A stretch of DNA of 64,000 nucleotides, from NCBI RefSeq assembly GCF_048773025.1, contig NC_133548.1, positions 23,647,501 to 23,711,500 of the forward strand, given 5' to 3'. This document shows, piece after piece, positions 1 through 12,439 of this stretch. How positions within the stretch are numbered: the stretch's first letter is position 1; each line of letters begins with the position of its first letter. Below the pieces are notes generated by a model, which saw nothing but the letters and a program-made list of their open reading frames with translations, did no database searches and was not told the origin of the DNA. Made by a program: the position numbers and the translations under genes. The stretch is from Camelus bactrianus (taxonomy: Eukaryota > Chordata > Mammalia > Artiodactyla > Camelidae).

Positions 1-777
1 CTCTTGTCATCAAGTGCTTCTTTTGGCCTCCGACTGTTCAGGTTTCTCCAGTCTGGTGACCCATTAGGACGAGGTTGCACCACACTGGGGTGGGGCTCCA
101 GGGGAGGGAGGGAAAAGGCTTAAGTTGAAAGCCCCATTGAAGCTGGGTTTTACTTTCCTACTGCCATGGTCCCTGTAATGCCAGCAAGGCAGCAATGTCA
201 TCGGGATGAGCATTCTCACTGGGGGGGATCAGAACAAGAGAAAGGGAGAGGGACATCTAGAGATGTGAGTAAGTTAGAGCCTCTAATCCAAGAGGAGCCT
301 GGCCCTGCTCATCAGCTTCAAGGTGGCCTTAGCCAAAGACCTCCAAGGGGAGGAACAGCTATGGGAAAGGTGCTGACGGGACAGCCCAGGACTGACGCCA
401 TGGGCCAGGCTGTCGTGGTATTAGACACGTCATGGGTGTGGGATTAGGGAAGCATCCGTGACGGATGGCTTCCCCCTTCTCCACTGACCCCCTCCCGGGT
501 GATTCCCAACAATAGGGCTAAAAAGGACCCAGACTTCCCTTTGCTTTGACACAACCCTGATCTTAATCCCCCAGAAGAGTCATAGGCTTGCCAGCAGGAA
601 GGCTTCATGCTCTCTCCCTGAGTGTGGAAGCGAGACCCTCAATGTCAGGGCGTAGGAGGGAGGACTGGAAATGGAGGCGGCTTGCCAAAGCCCATGAGAA
701 GGATAATTCCCCAGTCGGCGAGCCCTCGTTCTCCCTCCCACAACACGGGCTTCGGACTGAGCCTTCCTCCCTACCTG
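1..777. other. Unassigned intergenic sequence
   Basis: No repeat or gene recognised. Overlapping small frames on both strands (for example 588-857 plus and 580-792 minus) lack similarity to anything I know. Confidence 0.5.
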
Positions 778-1285
778 GTTTGTGGGCACCATTCATTCAT
801 TCTAGAAATAGTCTTGGGTTTCTCCTGTGTATTAGCAGTGTCATAGGCTTGGGGTGAATGAAGCTAACACAAGACAGTCCCTGCTTTCATGGCAGAGGAA
901 GAGAGGTATACAATAAACAAATATGTAAGTAAAATAAAATAAATAAACTCAGCTGGTGATAAGTGCTATGAAGGTTTGTTTGTTTGTTTGTTTGTTTGCC
1001 CCGAAACAGGATATGGGAAAGAAACAAGCCTAGAAAGTATGCGGCCACTATCAGTTATCGTGGACAGGTTGGCTTCTCTGAAAAGGTAACATTGAGCTGA
1101 GACCCAAGAGAGGAGAAGGAGGCAGGGGAAGAGCGTCCCAGACATAGGGAAGAGAAAGTGCAAAGGCTCAGAGGGAGATGCAGGCCTGGCAGGTGGGAGA
1201 CACACAAAGAGGTTTCATTGAGGCTGGAATGAGTGACAGGGGCCTGGAGGGTGGACCAAGAGGTCATGGAGGCAGGACCCACCTC
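778..1285 (-). mobile_element. L2 3' fragment
   Basis: Diverged match to the reverse of the L2 3' end: acaagacagtccctgctttc, caataaacaaatatgtaagt, gataagtgctatgaag, attgagctgagacccaagag and gtgcaaaggctcagag occur in the expected order. A (TTTG)n tract interrupts it at 974-998. Confidence 0.8.
974..998 (+). repeat. (TTTG)n microsatellite
   Basis: About six uninterrupted TTTG units inside the L2 remnant. Confidence 0.9.
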
Positions 1286-1825
1286 CGGCTCAGTCACCAG
1301 GCCCATCCGCAGGGCCCTGCCCCTCACTCAGTGCCTGGGTCCATCCAACTCAAGTGTACCTGGGGTTGGGTTGGTTTCTGGTTTCTGCTGCATAGAGGGG
1401 CCTCTGAAAGCTCCACATGGCCTTCCCAGGAGAAACGCAGCCCCCCACCTCCCAGCCCTGGCACCAGGCACAGAGATTAGCGACCAGTTTCTCTGGGTGT
1501 CAGCCCTTGGGTGTGAGTGAGACTTAAACTCTTAATTCCAAACCATTACAACATGAGTATCCGATTGCTGCTGATGACTTCAAATGGCTTGCTCATGGGT
1601 GCCAGGCTTTTTTGCCAATGAAGGCTTTCTCTCCCAGCTCTGGTTTTAAGTGGGTCTAATGTTTGCCGAAACTCCAGTTTAATTAAAAACAAACCAGATG
1701 GTTGAGAGAACAAAAAAGGGCAATAGGATAAATACCTTGTTGAAAGTCTCCATGAAAGGGTATATGGGTACATTTAGGAAAAGGAATATTAACGTCGGTG
1801 TATTCGAGGCTGTTGACAGCACAAG

Positions 1826-2045
1826 CTCTGGACTCAGCTGTCTGGGTTCACGTCCTGGCCTTGGCCCCAGCCCTTATCAGCTTTGGGCCTCCGTTTCCTC
1901 CAATCTGTAAAACGTGACGAGTAACAGTATGTTGAGTGTGGTTGTGATGATTAAAGGAGTCGGTACATGTGAGTGCTGAGAGCAGAGCCTGGCAATTACA
2001 AAGATGTAATGATAGCTTGCTTTTATTGCTAAAGGAGCAACACTG
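1826..2045 (+). mobile_element. MIR SINE fragment
   Basis: The order tctgggttcacgtcctggcc, tcagctttgggcctccgttt, cctccaatctgtaaaacg and atgattaaaggagtcggtac follows the MIR consensus. Confidence 0.75.
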
Positions 2046-3334
2046 GTGTGCTCCTGGGTTCACCCTCCCAGTGGCTTGGTTCAGCTGGGTGGACCAGTGA
2101 GAGCCTGAGGCTGACGGTGAGCTCAGTCGGCTGTGTGGCTAGTATGACGGTCTTTCTTTCCTCATCATCCTAAGGATTCCCTGAGCCTCTCTTCTGGACT
2201 GGATCCTCGATCTCAGATTCCACATCTTGGTTTCCTCCCCTCTTTTCAGTGAAATGTGTCTTCCTGTAGCTTCCCAAGAAAAGCTGCTTGGGAAGTGACT
2301 TTTTTGAGACCATGCATATCTGAAAATATTTTTATTATATGCTCACACGATGTATGGTTGTCGGGTCAATCTTTTTTCTTTACCATAAACTGAATGGCAC
2401 CTGTTAGATCCATGTCTTTTGCTCTTTGTCTGCCCAGGAGTTGAAGAATAGGTGTGGCTGCTACTCTCTATGGGAGGCAGTGTCCTCCACCTCCCTTGTC
2501 GAAGGACTCCGGAAGACGTAAATATCTGACGCGGGCTCCCTGACACGCCACCTATCGCAAGACAAGGCGGGAGGTCATTAACACTGTCCTTCATCCTCCA
2601 TCCTTATGTTCACTTAGCAAACGCTTGCAAAAAAAGTGCCTGTCCTATGTGCCACGGACTGCGCTCAGGGCTGGGACATGTTTTGATTTGGGGTGACTAA
2701 TTCGTGTGTATTTATTTTGACAGGTTTACGTGGAGCCCTCAGGCCATATAACGACACTAAGACTTTTCTTTCAAGCTGCTCTCCTCAACTAGGTCAGCAT
2801 CCCTTACTTTAGTCAGCAGAAGCCAAACTCAATAGACGAGCCTGCCAAGAGAAGCCAAGGCAAGGACACAACAGTGGAGGCAGGTGTCACTGGGGCAAAC
2901 AGCATAGAAGACCCATTGTCTAGGGCTGAGGGGCTCTGAGGCTCGGGGAAAGCTTACCTCACCTGCTCAGAGAATGGACCAGAACCTCTGTGCTCTGCTC
3001 ACTGGGAAGCCAGCGGAGGTCCCCACTCCTCTCTCATGAGCCCAACTAGCCGGGATCCCAGAGCAGGAAACTCATACGGAGGAGAGTAACAGTATCCATC
3101 ACCACTACAATATGGTTGTTATTACTGTTGCTATAGAAGCCAGAAGGGAAAGACCACGTCAAAGTGGCTCTTTGGAACACTAGCCCTGTGGTAGGGACTC
3201 AGCAACATTACAATATAACCCTCACTTCTGCTCTGGTTCCCAGAGCTGTTTTTCATCATCCGTAAGTAGAATTACAAGAAAGGTGTCCAACTAAAAGTCA
3301 GGGCTACTGTCCTTAAAAAAAAAAAATTGTATTC
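2046..3334. other. Unassigned intergenic sequence
   Basis: Mostly unique-looking. A short L2-like phrase (tgtgccacggactgcgctca) sits near 2650. No coding signal. Confidence 0.5.
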
Positions 3335-3815
3335 CCTTTCTGACCCTGTGACATTACTTTAGAATTTATCCCAAGGAAATAATGAAAGGTATGAAATATT
3401 CCTGCTAGAATTATGACATTAATGAAACATGTGAGAAAAAAATGTAATTTTAAAGATATTTATTGAAGCACTGCTATAGAATTAAAAACTCAAAATAGCC
3501 TAAATATCTTACCGATTAAAAATTTGGCCAGCACCCTCATTCAGTGGAATGCTATCCAGCCTTTAGAAATTATGTAAGAGAGATGTGTCCATTGATGTGG
3601 AAAGATGTTTATAATGTATACTGTTTTTGTACATATATATGTACATGTATACATCTGTGTGTATATGACTACACGTGTTCAGAAAGATTGACAGAGAAAC
3701 TATCAGGAATTAAGAGTGGTTATCTCTGGGTTGGTGAAGTAGTAAATGGTTTTTTTTTCTTTTTCTTTTTTTTTTAATCCTATCTATATTTTCCACATAC
3801 TTTGGTTTTTTAGTT
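3335..3815 (+). mobile_element. Old L1M 3' end
   Basis: Contains tttatcccaaggaaataatg, ctcaaaatagcctaaatatc, gtggaatgctatccagcc and gtggttatctctgggttggt, the usual tail of old L1M elements, followed by a T/A-rich end. Non-coding relic. Confidence 0.75.

Positions 3816-3818
<3 letters not shown>

Positions 3819-3868
<50 letters not shown>
3819..3868 (+). repeat. (CA)n microsatellite, about 24 units
   Basis: Uninterrupted AC dinucleotides directly after the L1M tail; likely length-polymorphic. Confidence 0.97.
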
Positions 3869-3870
<2 letters not shown>

Positions 3871-4399
3871 CAAAAGGTATTTTGAATATCTAGGATAAGA
3901 AAGAGAGAAAGGGCTTCAGCAAAACCAGGGGCAGATCTTAAAAGCGGCATCCCCCAGAGGCACGATTTCCCAGCAGCCTCCTCTCTGCACGCCTCACTCC
4001 TGAAGCCTCTGGTTCCTGGCTTTCTGTAGCACAGGCTTGAGCACACCTGGCTGCAGGTGGCCAGGAGATTAAATGTTGGCTGTGGCCACAAGGGTCCCAG
4101 CCACCCATGTTAGGTTGGTGAGTCAGGGCTTGCTTTGTGCCGTTGCAAGAAGCATCCAAGCATCAAGCCTGGAGGTCACAGAAAGGTCATTTCCCATCAG
4201 AAGCCCTTACGAAGGTACTCATTAGGTACACAAAGCCTTTCCTTAGGGCAGTTTCTGGAAACCACCCCATGGTCCTGAACTACATTTCACCTGCCTTCCA
4301 ATTAGCTTTTAGCTTAGATGCAACTGCTCTCATGTCCGGGCAACGAGGCACCATCTGCCCAAAGCTCGCTGCTCATTCTCAGAACAAGGTATTGACGGT

Positions 4400-4595
4400 C
4401 ACTGCTGTCTGTTGATCACCTACTATGCACCAGACACCAAGCTAGACTTTTTATAGACATTGTTTCCTAACCTCTGCTATGCTACCAGCCAGATGCTATT
4501 ATCTTTATTTTTCAAAGGAAGAAATTGAGCTCAGTGATTTGCCCAGCATCTATGAAGGAGCAGAGCTGGGATTTGAACCAGATCTGTGTCACTTC
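4400..4595 (-). mobile_element. MIR SINE fragment
   Basis: Reverse MIR order: cacctactatgcaccagaca, tttcaaaggaagaaattgag, gatttgcccagcatctatga, agagctgggatttgaaccag. Confidence 0.75.
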
Positions 4596-5039
4596 ACATC
4601 CACAAGGCTGCTTTTCCTCCCCTCCCCTCTGCCTTTCTGTCAGTAGTGCCCATTCCAGCAGCAGCCACTGTGCCTTGTGGTGAACCCGTTGTTTTTAGCT
4701 GTGTCAGGAGCTGGACCTCCCTTCCTTTGGGTCCCGCGGAGTGCCCAGCAATGTACTGGACCATCCTGGATGAGTGAAATTGAAGTTCAGGGCTGGTGAA
4801 ACCATTTTTAGGAAGCATTCTAACTTTTTTCCCATGTTTCACCTCCCTCCACCTGCTGCCGCATCATCTCATATCAACCTTGGAGTAGGAGTTGTATTCC
4901 TAAATGCTATGGTAATACTAAAAATTCTCCCAACGCTGGAGGTTATTCTTAGCAAGTGGTGGGGGAGGGCACCAAGGTCTCCTCTGGTCGTTTCCTTATC
5001 TGCCTGTGTTGCCTTATCACCCACATCTCCCCACCTCAG

Positions 5040-5400
5040 TCCTCCAGCCCACTCAGTCAGGGCTGTCTTTTGTTCCCAAACGTTCCCACCTCCAAGGCTG
5101 CGACCCCCCCCATGTCTGCTGCCTGGACTGCCCACCATTGAAGAGGTACTTAATAAATAATCATTGAAGAAGTGAATGCATCATGAGTGGATGAATGAAT
5201 GTATTCCACTTCATCTGGTTAGGTCCTGCCATTCTTCCAAGGTCGGGCTCCAGCCCCGCCATTTCTGTGAAGCCTTTTCTCCATGGCCCCAGGCCTCTGA
5301 GCGAGCCCTTCACTCAGGACACGTAGAACACGAGCAATCTCGGTGCTGTTTGTCACTCAGCAGGTGCTGTCTCATACCTGTAAGGTGTTTTGTGTGTCCT
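5040..5400 (+). mobile_element. Possible L2 fragment
   Basis: Cytosine-rich text ending in ggtacttaataaataatcat and gatgaatgaatg, then gtgaagccttttctccatgg, resembles a diverged L2 3' end. Weak. Confidence 0.35.
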
Positions 5401-5424
5401 GCTTTATGAAAATGGAGAACGTGT

Positions 5425-5600
5425 TGTGTTAGTCAGGGACTTTGGAGCCAGAGAGACCTGGATTCAGGTTTCATTTGCATCACTTGCCAGATGGGTGACC
5501 TGGAAAAGTGGCTTAACCTCTCAGGCTCAGTTCCTTAATCTGTTAAGAAAGGGACAATGCCCACCTGCTAAGCTGGTATAAGAGCTAATTGCCCTTTCTC
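5425..5600 (+). mobile_element. MIR SINE
   Basis: Clear MIR order: actttggagccagagagacc, tggattcaggtttcatttgc, gatgggtgacctggaaaagt, ggcttaacctctcaggctca. Confidence 0.85.
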
Positions 5601-6447
5601 ACAAATGCCAATGAATCAAATGACAAAATAATATGTAGAGCATGAGCTCACATTCATAAAAACAAGTGTTTCTTTTTGTAGAATTACATATTTATGGGTG
5701 GTTTGTATATGAATGTAAGTGCAAAGTCGGGAAGAACACCACTGAACTACCAAAACTTACTGTTAATCCCACCATGACTCTCCTGTATAGCAGTTATTTG
5801 TGTATATATTTTATTTCCCTCCCCAAAGATTATAAGAATCTGAAAGGCAGAAACTGACTTTACCCGTTAGGATGCTAAGTATGCAGTGGTAATCACCTCA
5901 AAGTCTCAGATGCTGAAACAGTGAGGTTATTTCTTGCTTGTGATGTATGTCCATTGTGGGTCCAGAAGGCACTGCACATCAAAATCACTAAGGGATGCAG
6001 GCGCCAGACCATCTCAAGCATTACAGGCAGAATGTGGAAGGGAAAGGAGAGAAGGACAAAGTGTTTGCTCATAGGTCTTGGCCAAAGCAAGTCACATGGT
6101 CACACTGAACTTTAAGTGGGCAGACAGGTGTGATTTTCCCATGTGTCTGGAAGGAGTAGGAGTCCAAGTATCTGAAAAGTACTCAGCTGACTAACCTGCT
6201 GACTTCACTTCATGTCTCTGTATCAGGGATGATGCTGAGCACATTGCAGCCACTCAGACAAAACAGATGACTTAAAGCAGCGCAACAGAATTCAGGTGCT
6301 GTTCAAGGCTCTGGAGAAAAATATAAAAATGAGTAAGACTTAGCCCACTTAATAAAAAGTTCATAAAAGAAAAATATACAGGCTCAAGCAGTTACGGTGG
6401 GTGTGGTGAAACAAATGCTCTCACAAAATGATAACATCCTATGAACA

Positions 6448-7020
6448 TGTATTAGTTTTCTGTGGCTGCTGTAACAAGTAACAACACAGCAGCTTAAAAT
6501 AACACAAATTGATTAGTTTACATTTCTGTAAGTCAGAGTTCTAACACCGGCCTTGTTGAACTAAAACCAAGGCGTTGGCAGGTTGCATTCCTTTCTGGAG
6601 GTGCTTGAATTTATTTCCTGCTTATTCAGTTAGCTGGCAGAATTCAGTTCCTTGGGGTTGTAGGACTGCAGTCCCATCTTTTGTTGGCTGTCAGCTGAGG
6701 AATGTCCCCAGTTTCTAGAGGCCATTGTGTTCCTTGGCTCATGATCGATCCCCTTCTTCGATCTTCAAAGCCAGCAACTGTGGGTCTGGTCCTTCTCTTT
6801 TCTCATCTCTCTGACCCACTTTCCTGACTTTCTCTTCTACTTTTAAAGGCACGGTGATCAGATGGAGACCACCCAGGTAACTCAGGACACTCTCCCCACC
6901 TTAGAGTCCTTAATCTTAACTATACCTGCAAAGTCCCTTTCCCATGTAAGGTAACACATGCACAGGTTCCAGGGAAAAGGGCGTGGCTGTCTTCGGGGGA
7001 CTATTATTCTGCTTCCCACA
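6448..7020 (-). mobile_element. MLT1-type (ERVL-MaLR) solo LTR, old
   Basis: The plus strand starts tgtattagttttctgtggct and ends gcttcccaca, the reverse of an MLT1-like LTR with TG/CA ends. Internal blocks such as atcttcaaagccagcaactg match the family. It is heavily diverged and of eutherian-ancestor age, with no internal retroviral region and no clear target duplication. Confidence 0.75.
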
Positions 7021-7033
7021 GGGTGTTTTAAAA

Positions 7034-7130
7034 GTTATATATACATAAATATAAACTGTATATATATGCATATGTATATTATATATGTATATATTTATAT
7101 GTGCATATATATTGTATAATTAAATAATTC
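7034..7130 (+). repeat. AT-rich (TA)n-type low-complexity tract
   Basis: Degenerate tatata/tgtata/catata repeats directly after the MLT1 LTR. A similar short tract lies at 8150-8185. Confidence 0.85.
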
Positions 7131-7427
7131 ATTGTGATTGCCAATGAAGGAAAGATTAATTCCAAATAGGAAGACTTAACTGGGCTGGAAGAAGTTTATG
7201 CAAACTTGTTGTGGGCAGTGGGGGGGATCCCGAGCTGAGGGTAGAGCACACAGAGAGAGGACAGTGAGTCTGTGCTGGTTGTGTTCACAGAGCTGGAAGT
7301 GGGCGAGTGTGCCTGCGGTGACGGAGGGGAGACATGGGAGCCACGAGGCAGGACAGGACGGTGAGGAGGGCTGGACTGGGTGAGTCTGGTGAAGCGGCAG
7401 GTTGCTGGAGCCCAGAGCCTCGGGACT

Positions 7428-7612
7428 GTGAAGTCAGATAGACCTGGGTTTGAGGCTCAGCTCTGACACTTAGCTGTGTGATGATGAGCAGGTGACAACC
7501 TCAGTGAACCTCAACTGCCTCAGCTGTGAAGAAGCTGCTGACAATAGCGCCTATTTCGTAGGGTTGTTGGGCAGCTTAATTACAACAACATTCAAAGTGC
7601 TTAAAATTTAAT
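7428..7612 (+). mobile_element. MIR SINE
   Basis: gtcagatagacctgggtttg, aggctcagctctgacactta, cagctgtgaagaagctgctg and tagggttgttgggcagctta follow the MIR consensus. Confidence 0.85.
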
Positions 7613-9649
7613 GAAGGGTGTTGTGTTACCATTACCCACCATGTCCTTTCTGTGCTTGGTTGGGTCACCTGCACCGCGGGGACAGAATCTGGGAGGACCA
7701 GACAGGTGGGCTGTGGGAGAATTCTGCCCAGCCTCCTCTCCTACCTTCAATGCCAACCCCATGGATGGCGTGGATGAGTTCCCCACACACCAGATGCCCT
7801 CACTGTACCTTGTGGAGAGAGCCTGCTTCTGTCTACAAAAGCTCTCCCTCTGTCCACCCTGAACTTGCCCTGGCACCTGGTTAACCATGATGGACCAGGG
7901 GACGGTACCAAGACCAGTCCTCAAACAAAATCATGTTCCCATGTCTTCAAAGGAGGCTGGGCCATCTCTTCTATCTCCGAATGCTTTTACCAACACATTC
8001 TTCTATGAGCCAAGGCAGCGACCTTGGTATGTCTGGATCTCCCTTTCTCGGTCTACAAATTCTGGGCCATAAATACAGACATGGAAGTCCCACACAACTG
8101 AATTGCTGTCAGATGTCCAGAACCCATCTTCGGGGAAGTGAGGAAAGGACATATATATGAACATATATATGTATATGTGTGTACATAAGAAAGCAAATAG
8201 GCTTTGCAGAATTATCGATTTAGATACATGTCATATTTCTAAGCTAAAAAGCAGAGGAAAGAGGGAAAGCATGTGTAGCAGAATTAACAATAAGTGCCCA
8301 GCCCTGAATTTTCTCTGCAGGGCTGTAGAGCTAGTGTAAGTCCTTCTAAATGGACAGAACAGGGCGTCAAGCCCTGACTGCCCCAGACGGGGCAGGCTGC
8401 AGGTGCGGGCGATGCCTTCAATCCTCACCACCCACTCCCTCCACCCCAACCATGACTGTTTTCATCCTAACAAGGTAATAAGTAATAACTTTAGAAAATA
8501 CAGATTATTAAACAACAACAAAAAAAATAAAGTTTATGTGCCTCCTACCTCCTAGATAAACTACAATTAATATTTCATAATGTCATTTCCATTTTATTTC
8601 CACACAAATACTTTTCAATGTAACCAAAAGGGAATGACTTTGCAGATGCTATCTTGAGAAAAATGAATATTTATTAAGCACCTGCATGTCATCTCCCTGA
8701 ACCCTGGTTTCCGGCTGTGCGCCTCCCAAGGTATTTGTAAACTGGCACTATAAATGTAAACATATTCAATACATGTTAACAATTATTGTTATCATAAGCA
8801 AGAATCACAATTATTGTTATCTTGCTTAATTATCACAGAAACTCTGCCAAATTATTCCAGATGGAAAAAAACGGATGCTCAGAGAATCAAGTCATGCAAT
8901 CAATCAACCTACATAAATTATAAGGGGTAAACTTATAAAAACCCAAATTTATTTGATTCCACACCCAATCTCAGTGCTTCCCCAGGTGATGAACAAGAAA
9001 AGAAAGCAAATCTTCCACAGGAGGTTTTCAGTCCAGGATAAGAGAGTTTGCTTCAGAATCTTTTCAAAGTGCATCAGCTGAACTGATTCGTAGCCAATTG
9101 CTTCCACCCAGATTAACTGCTCGAAGCTTTCCCTTTGGAAAAAGAACTGCAAGAAAACCACAACAATTCAAGGTGGCTTTTCCGAACCCTGGTCACCTCC
9201 AGTTTCACCTGGTTCTTCTGACTTCCAATTACAGTCAATTCCTTTCTAATAATAGTAACTTGAGCACAAATAAGAAGTCTTCTGTACCAATCAGTTACTC
9301 CTAAACCCCTTGTCAATGCTTTGGGGTTAGCTACTGCGCCCTTGCGCCTCCCTAGCCCCTCATTAGAACACATGATGGAAAACCGACTTGAACAAAGTTC
9401 AGCTATCATTGTCATCCATCTGCACTTTATTAGACTTGATTCTCTTGGTGCACACGGGCTCCCGGCTAGAACGGCTTGGGCAGGTGGTCACCTTTGCTGC
9501 TCTGCCTCACGCACAGTCACCCGTGCGTTCACACACGCACACGCACACACACGCATGCATTGAGCCGCTATGAGTCATGTGTCTGAGTATCCCAAAATCT
9601 GGCACCACATGCTGGGCCGGCCCAGACCACACCAGGGTAAAGGCTGACT
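7613..9649. other. Unassigned intergenic sequence
   Basis: No gene. AT-rich stretches around 8470-8950 may be old decayed repeats that I cannot name. A short (CA)-type tract occurs at 9530-9555. Confidence 0.5.
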
Positions 9650-10560
9650 TGGCACACAGCTTGGCTGTCTGAGGAATGTAGATTCAGGTGGAATTAATTA
9701 AAGGAGAACTGGTTTCCAGCTCTTAATTAAAGTGTTACACCTGCATCCAAGTTTGCCGCTCCTCTCTATTCCCCAGAGTGAACTAGTGACCAAATCCAAG
9801 CAAGATAAGGGGCTTGGGGGCCGCACCAGCATGATCCTCAAGTTCACCTGGCCTGCAGGGTTGAGTGAGGAACTTCTGCCCAAAGAGCCCCGTTGCTAAA
9901 GTAGCTTGTCTACTGCTGATGGTGACAAATGCCTGGAATTCTACCATCAGAACTTCATCCCTGTGAATTACAGCTTTGGAGCTGCAGAAGACCCTCTGTT
10001 ACAATGCACATACCTGGGGAGCGCGACAAAGTAAGGCTTATTTATCAGTAGTGCATTCATGCAAATTATTGCATTGGAAGATCTCATTACTTAACATGGC
10101 CCTCGGGACACCAGGACACATAAGTCTGCATGGGAGGCTCTACCAAGATAACTGGATTGGAGAGCCAGGCAGTAGGAGAGCCTGGGACCCTGCAGAGGAA
10201 GGTGTGAGAGCAGAGCTGACTTCATAACCTTAATTTCCATTGGCTGATGGAATCACTGAGCTGCAGACACGGCTGGGTGACCTTCGGCAGATCCCTGGCC
10301 TGTCTTGGTGACTTAGCCACGCCCCAGAGGTGATTGAGGTGACCTACAGCACTGGGCAGCTGGGTAAAGAAGTAATTAATGGCTGTGAAAGAGCCTGAAA
10401 ACACCAGGTTTGTTGCCATGCAAGGCGTGATTGTTAAGTCATTAGGAGGACTGGCTAATTATTATTTCAGAAGTTGCTGGTGGAAGGGGGTCGCCACCTG
10501 TTGCTCTCCATGGGGAAAACTTGGACAGGGGATGGGGAAGGTAGAAGGGATACAGGTGTA
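9650..10560. promoter_or_regulatory. Candidate distal enhancer (low-repeat block rich in homeodomain cores)
   Basis: No recognised repeat lies in this balanced-composition block downstream of EHF. TTAATTAA palindromes occur at 9694-9701 and 9723-9730, and TAATTA cores at 10373-10378 and 10456-10461. No frame looks coding. The enhancer call is an inference from repeat depletion and motif clustering; no conservation data are available to me. Confidence 0.3.
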
Positions 10561-10869
10561 GCTCTCACCGCTTGCTCTCAGCCTGTGCTGGAAAACTGGT
10601 TTTTCTGCATCCACAGTAAGCAGCCTGCGGAACAATGTTTCACGTATCAGGATGTATGAGGACCAGGAGTCCGTAATGCGTTTCCTGGGCTTCTGATCTG
10701 GCTGTTGGTATTTTCACCATGACCCTACCTGGCAATTAGCTCTCCCAGGAACTGGGAGTACCAAGCACTGACAAAAGGAACTGGTCTGTGGTGACTCACG
10801 CTAACCATCCTTTTTTGGATGGCCCAGGTGGTAGGTATGACTGAGTGCTCCAGAGATCAGGTAGGGTGG

Positions 10870-11085
10870 TGGAGCCCAAGAAAAGTGTGGTTAAACTCAG
10901 CCACTAAAGAGATGTGTGACTTTCTACAAATTATTTCCTTAAACTTCTGAGTCTTACTTTCTTCATCTACAAAACTGGGGGAAACAAACTCTGTCTCATT
11001 TTTCTTCTATAAGGATTGGTGTAAAGACTGAACTAGGCAACAGATATGAAAGTTCTTTGTGCAGCATAAAACACTACTTGGATAC
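10870..11085 (+). mobile_element. MIR SINE
   Basis: actcagccactaaagagatg, gtgactttctacaaattatt, ctgagtcttactttcttcat and ctacaaaactgggggaaaca fit a diverged MIR. Confidence 0.7.
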
Positions 11086-11699
11086 TATCTCAGTGTCTGT
11101 GATCTTCAGTGTCAAGGTCTGAAACCAGATCTATTTCTCCCAGAAGCTTTTCCAAACTTTATTCATGGAGCGAGAAGTCATGACATTTGTCCCAGTGAAT
11201 AAATGGGGAAGAAGATGCTTCAGAGGTGTCATAGGAAGAAGCCTTATTTGACCCAGTGAATCTCACCCAACAGTCTGTCATGAGCACCTGAAATTTCGAG
11301 CTCTTGTCAGTGTTTTCAATGAAAGGATTTTCCCTCCTGGAGGTGCATGTTTAAAATGCCTACTTAATAGCCAGCATGACAATAAGATGGGGGAAGCATG
11401 GGAGAATTCACAGTTATCCACTGATGGATGAATACAAACTGGTTCATCCGATCAGCCAGTTCCCCAGCATGACCCTAACACATGGGACTTGGGGTGGGTA
11501 ACTTTTAATGAACGGGAGGGAGAGCTCAAGGAAGCAGCAGCCCCAGAGAGCCACAATAGAATGTTGGGTGCCCAGAAAGGTGCAGACAGGGGAATTCTGT
11601 AAAGAGAAGGGTGAGAAATAGAAACATGTTATTCCTATTGATAGTAAGACTTTCCCATAACCCTCTGCAGATTGGAGATTTTGTGCATGTTTTCTCTCC

Positions 11700-11860
11700 T
11701 ACTCCTCACAGCAGCTTGGTGCATTATTATTATTTCCTTTTTATACAGAATAAAAGCTTCAATGACATGCCCAGGGGTGTAGATCAAATGTGTGGTGGGG
11801 GCAGGACTCAGATGCAGGTCCTGAGTCTCTAAGTCTGTGCTTTTCCACCACACCCTCGTA
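11700..11860 (-). mobile_element. MIR SINE fragment
   Basis: attattattatttccttttt, atgacatgcccaggggtgta, ggactcagatgcaggtcctg in reverse MIR order. Confidence 0.65.
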
Positions 11861-12034
11861 CCATCACTTCACATCTTACCTGGAGGGGACACTCTTTTCT
11901 AATTTCAACTTACCCAGCCCTAAAGATTTTATCTTTCCTTCTCCTAGAGAGTGACTGAGACATTGGAGATGCTCAGGTAAGTAGTTGGCTCCTTCCTTCT
12001 CCTTTCCCGTCTTAGTCCAACCTGTTCAGTGGAG

Positions 12035-12255
12035 GAATAATAATAGTTAACATCCACGGAACATTCCTATGTGCTGGGTGGTCTGCATATAATATATGCA
12101 GTTCTCACAACAATCTTTAAGATCGATCTCATATCCTCAGTCTATAGAGGCAAAGACCGAGGCTTAGAGAGTATGAACAGCTTGCCCAAGGTCACGTAGG
12201 TGGTAAACCGGTGAGCCAGGATTCCAGCCCAGGTCTGCCTGTCATTAAAGCCCAT
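12035..12255 (-). mobile_element. MIR SINE
   Basis: attcctatgtgctgggtggt, gaccgaggcttagagagtat, cttgcccaaggtcacgtagg, agccaggattccagcccagg in reverse MIR order. Confidence 0.8.
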
Positions 12256-12439
12256 ATAAGAGGCGTTGTCATCAATACACAAAAGCTATCAAGTGACATC
12301 TTTTTCTTCTTTTTTCAAGCTAGCTGTTCTCCAATTCCCATTCATATGAAAGCTAAATTCTTAGAAGCTACCTTTTCTCATAAAAACTTCTGTTCATATT
12401 TTCATAGGGCCTATGAGAAAGAGTTTAATATATTATGTA

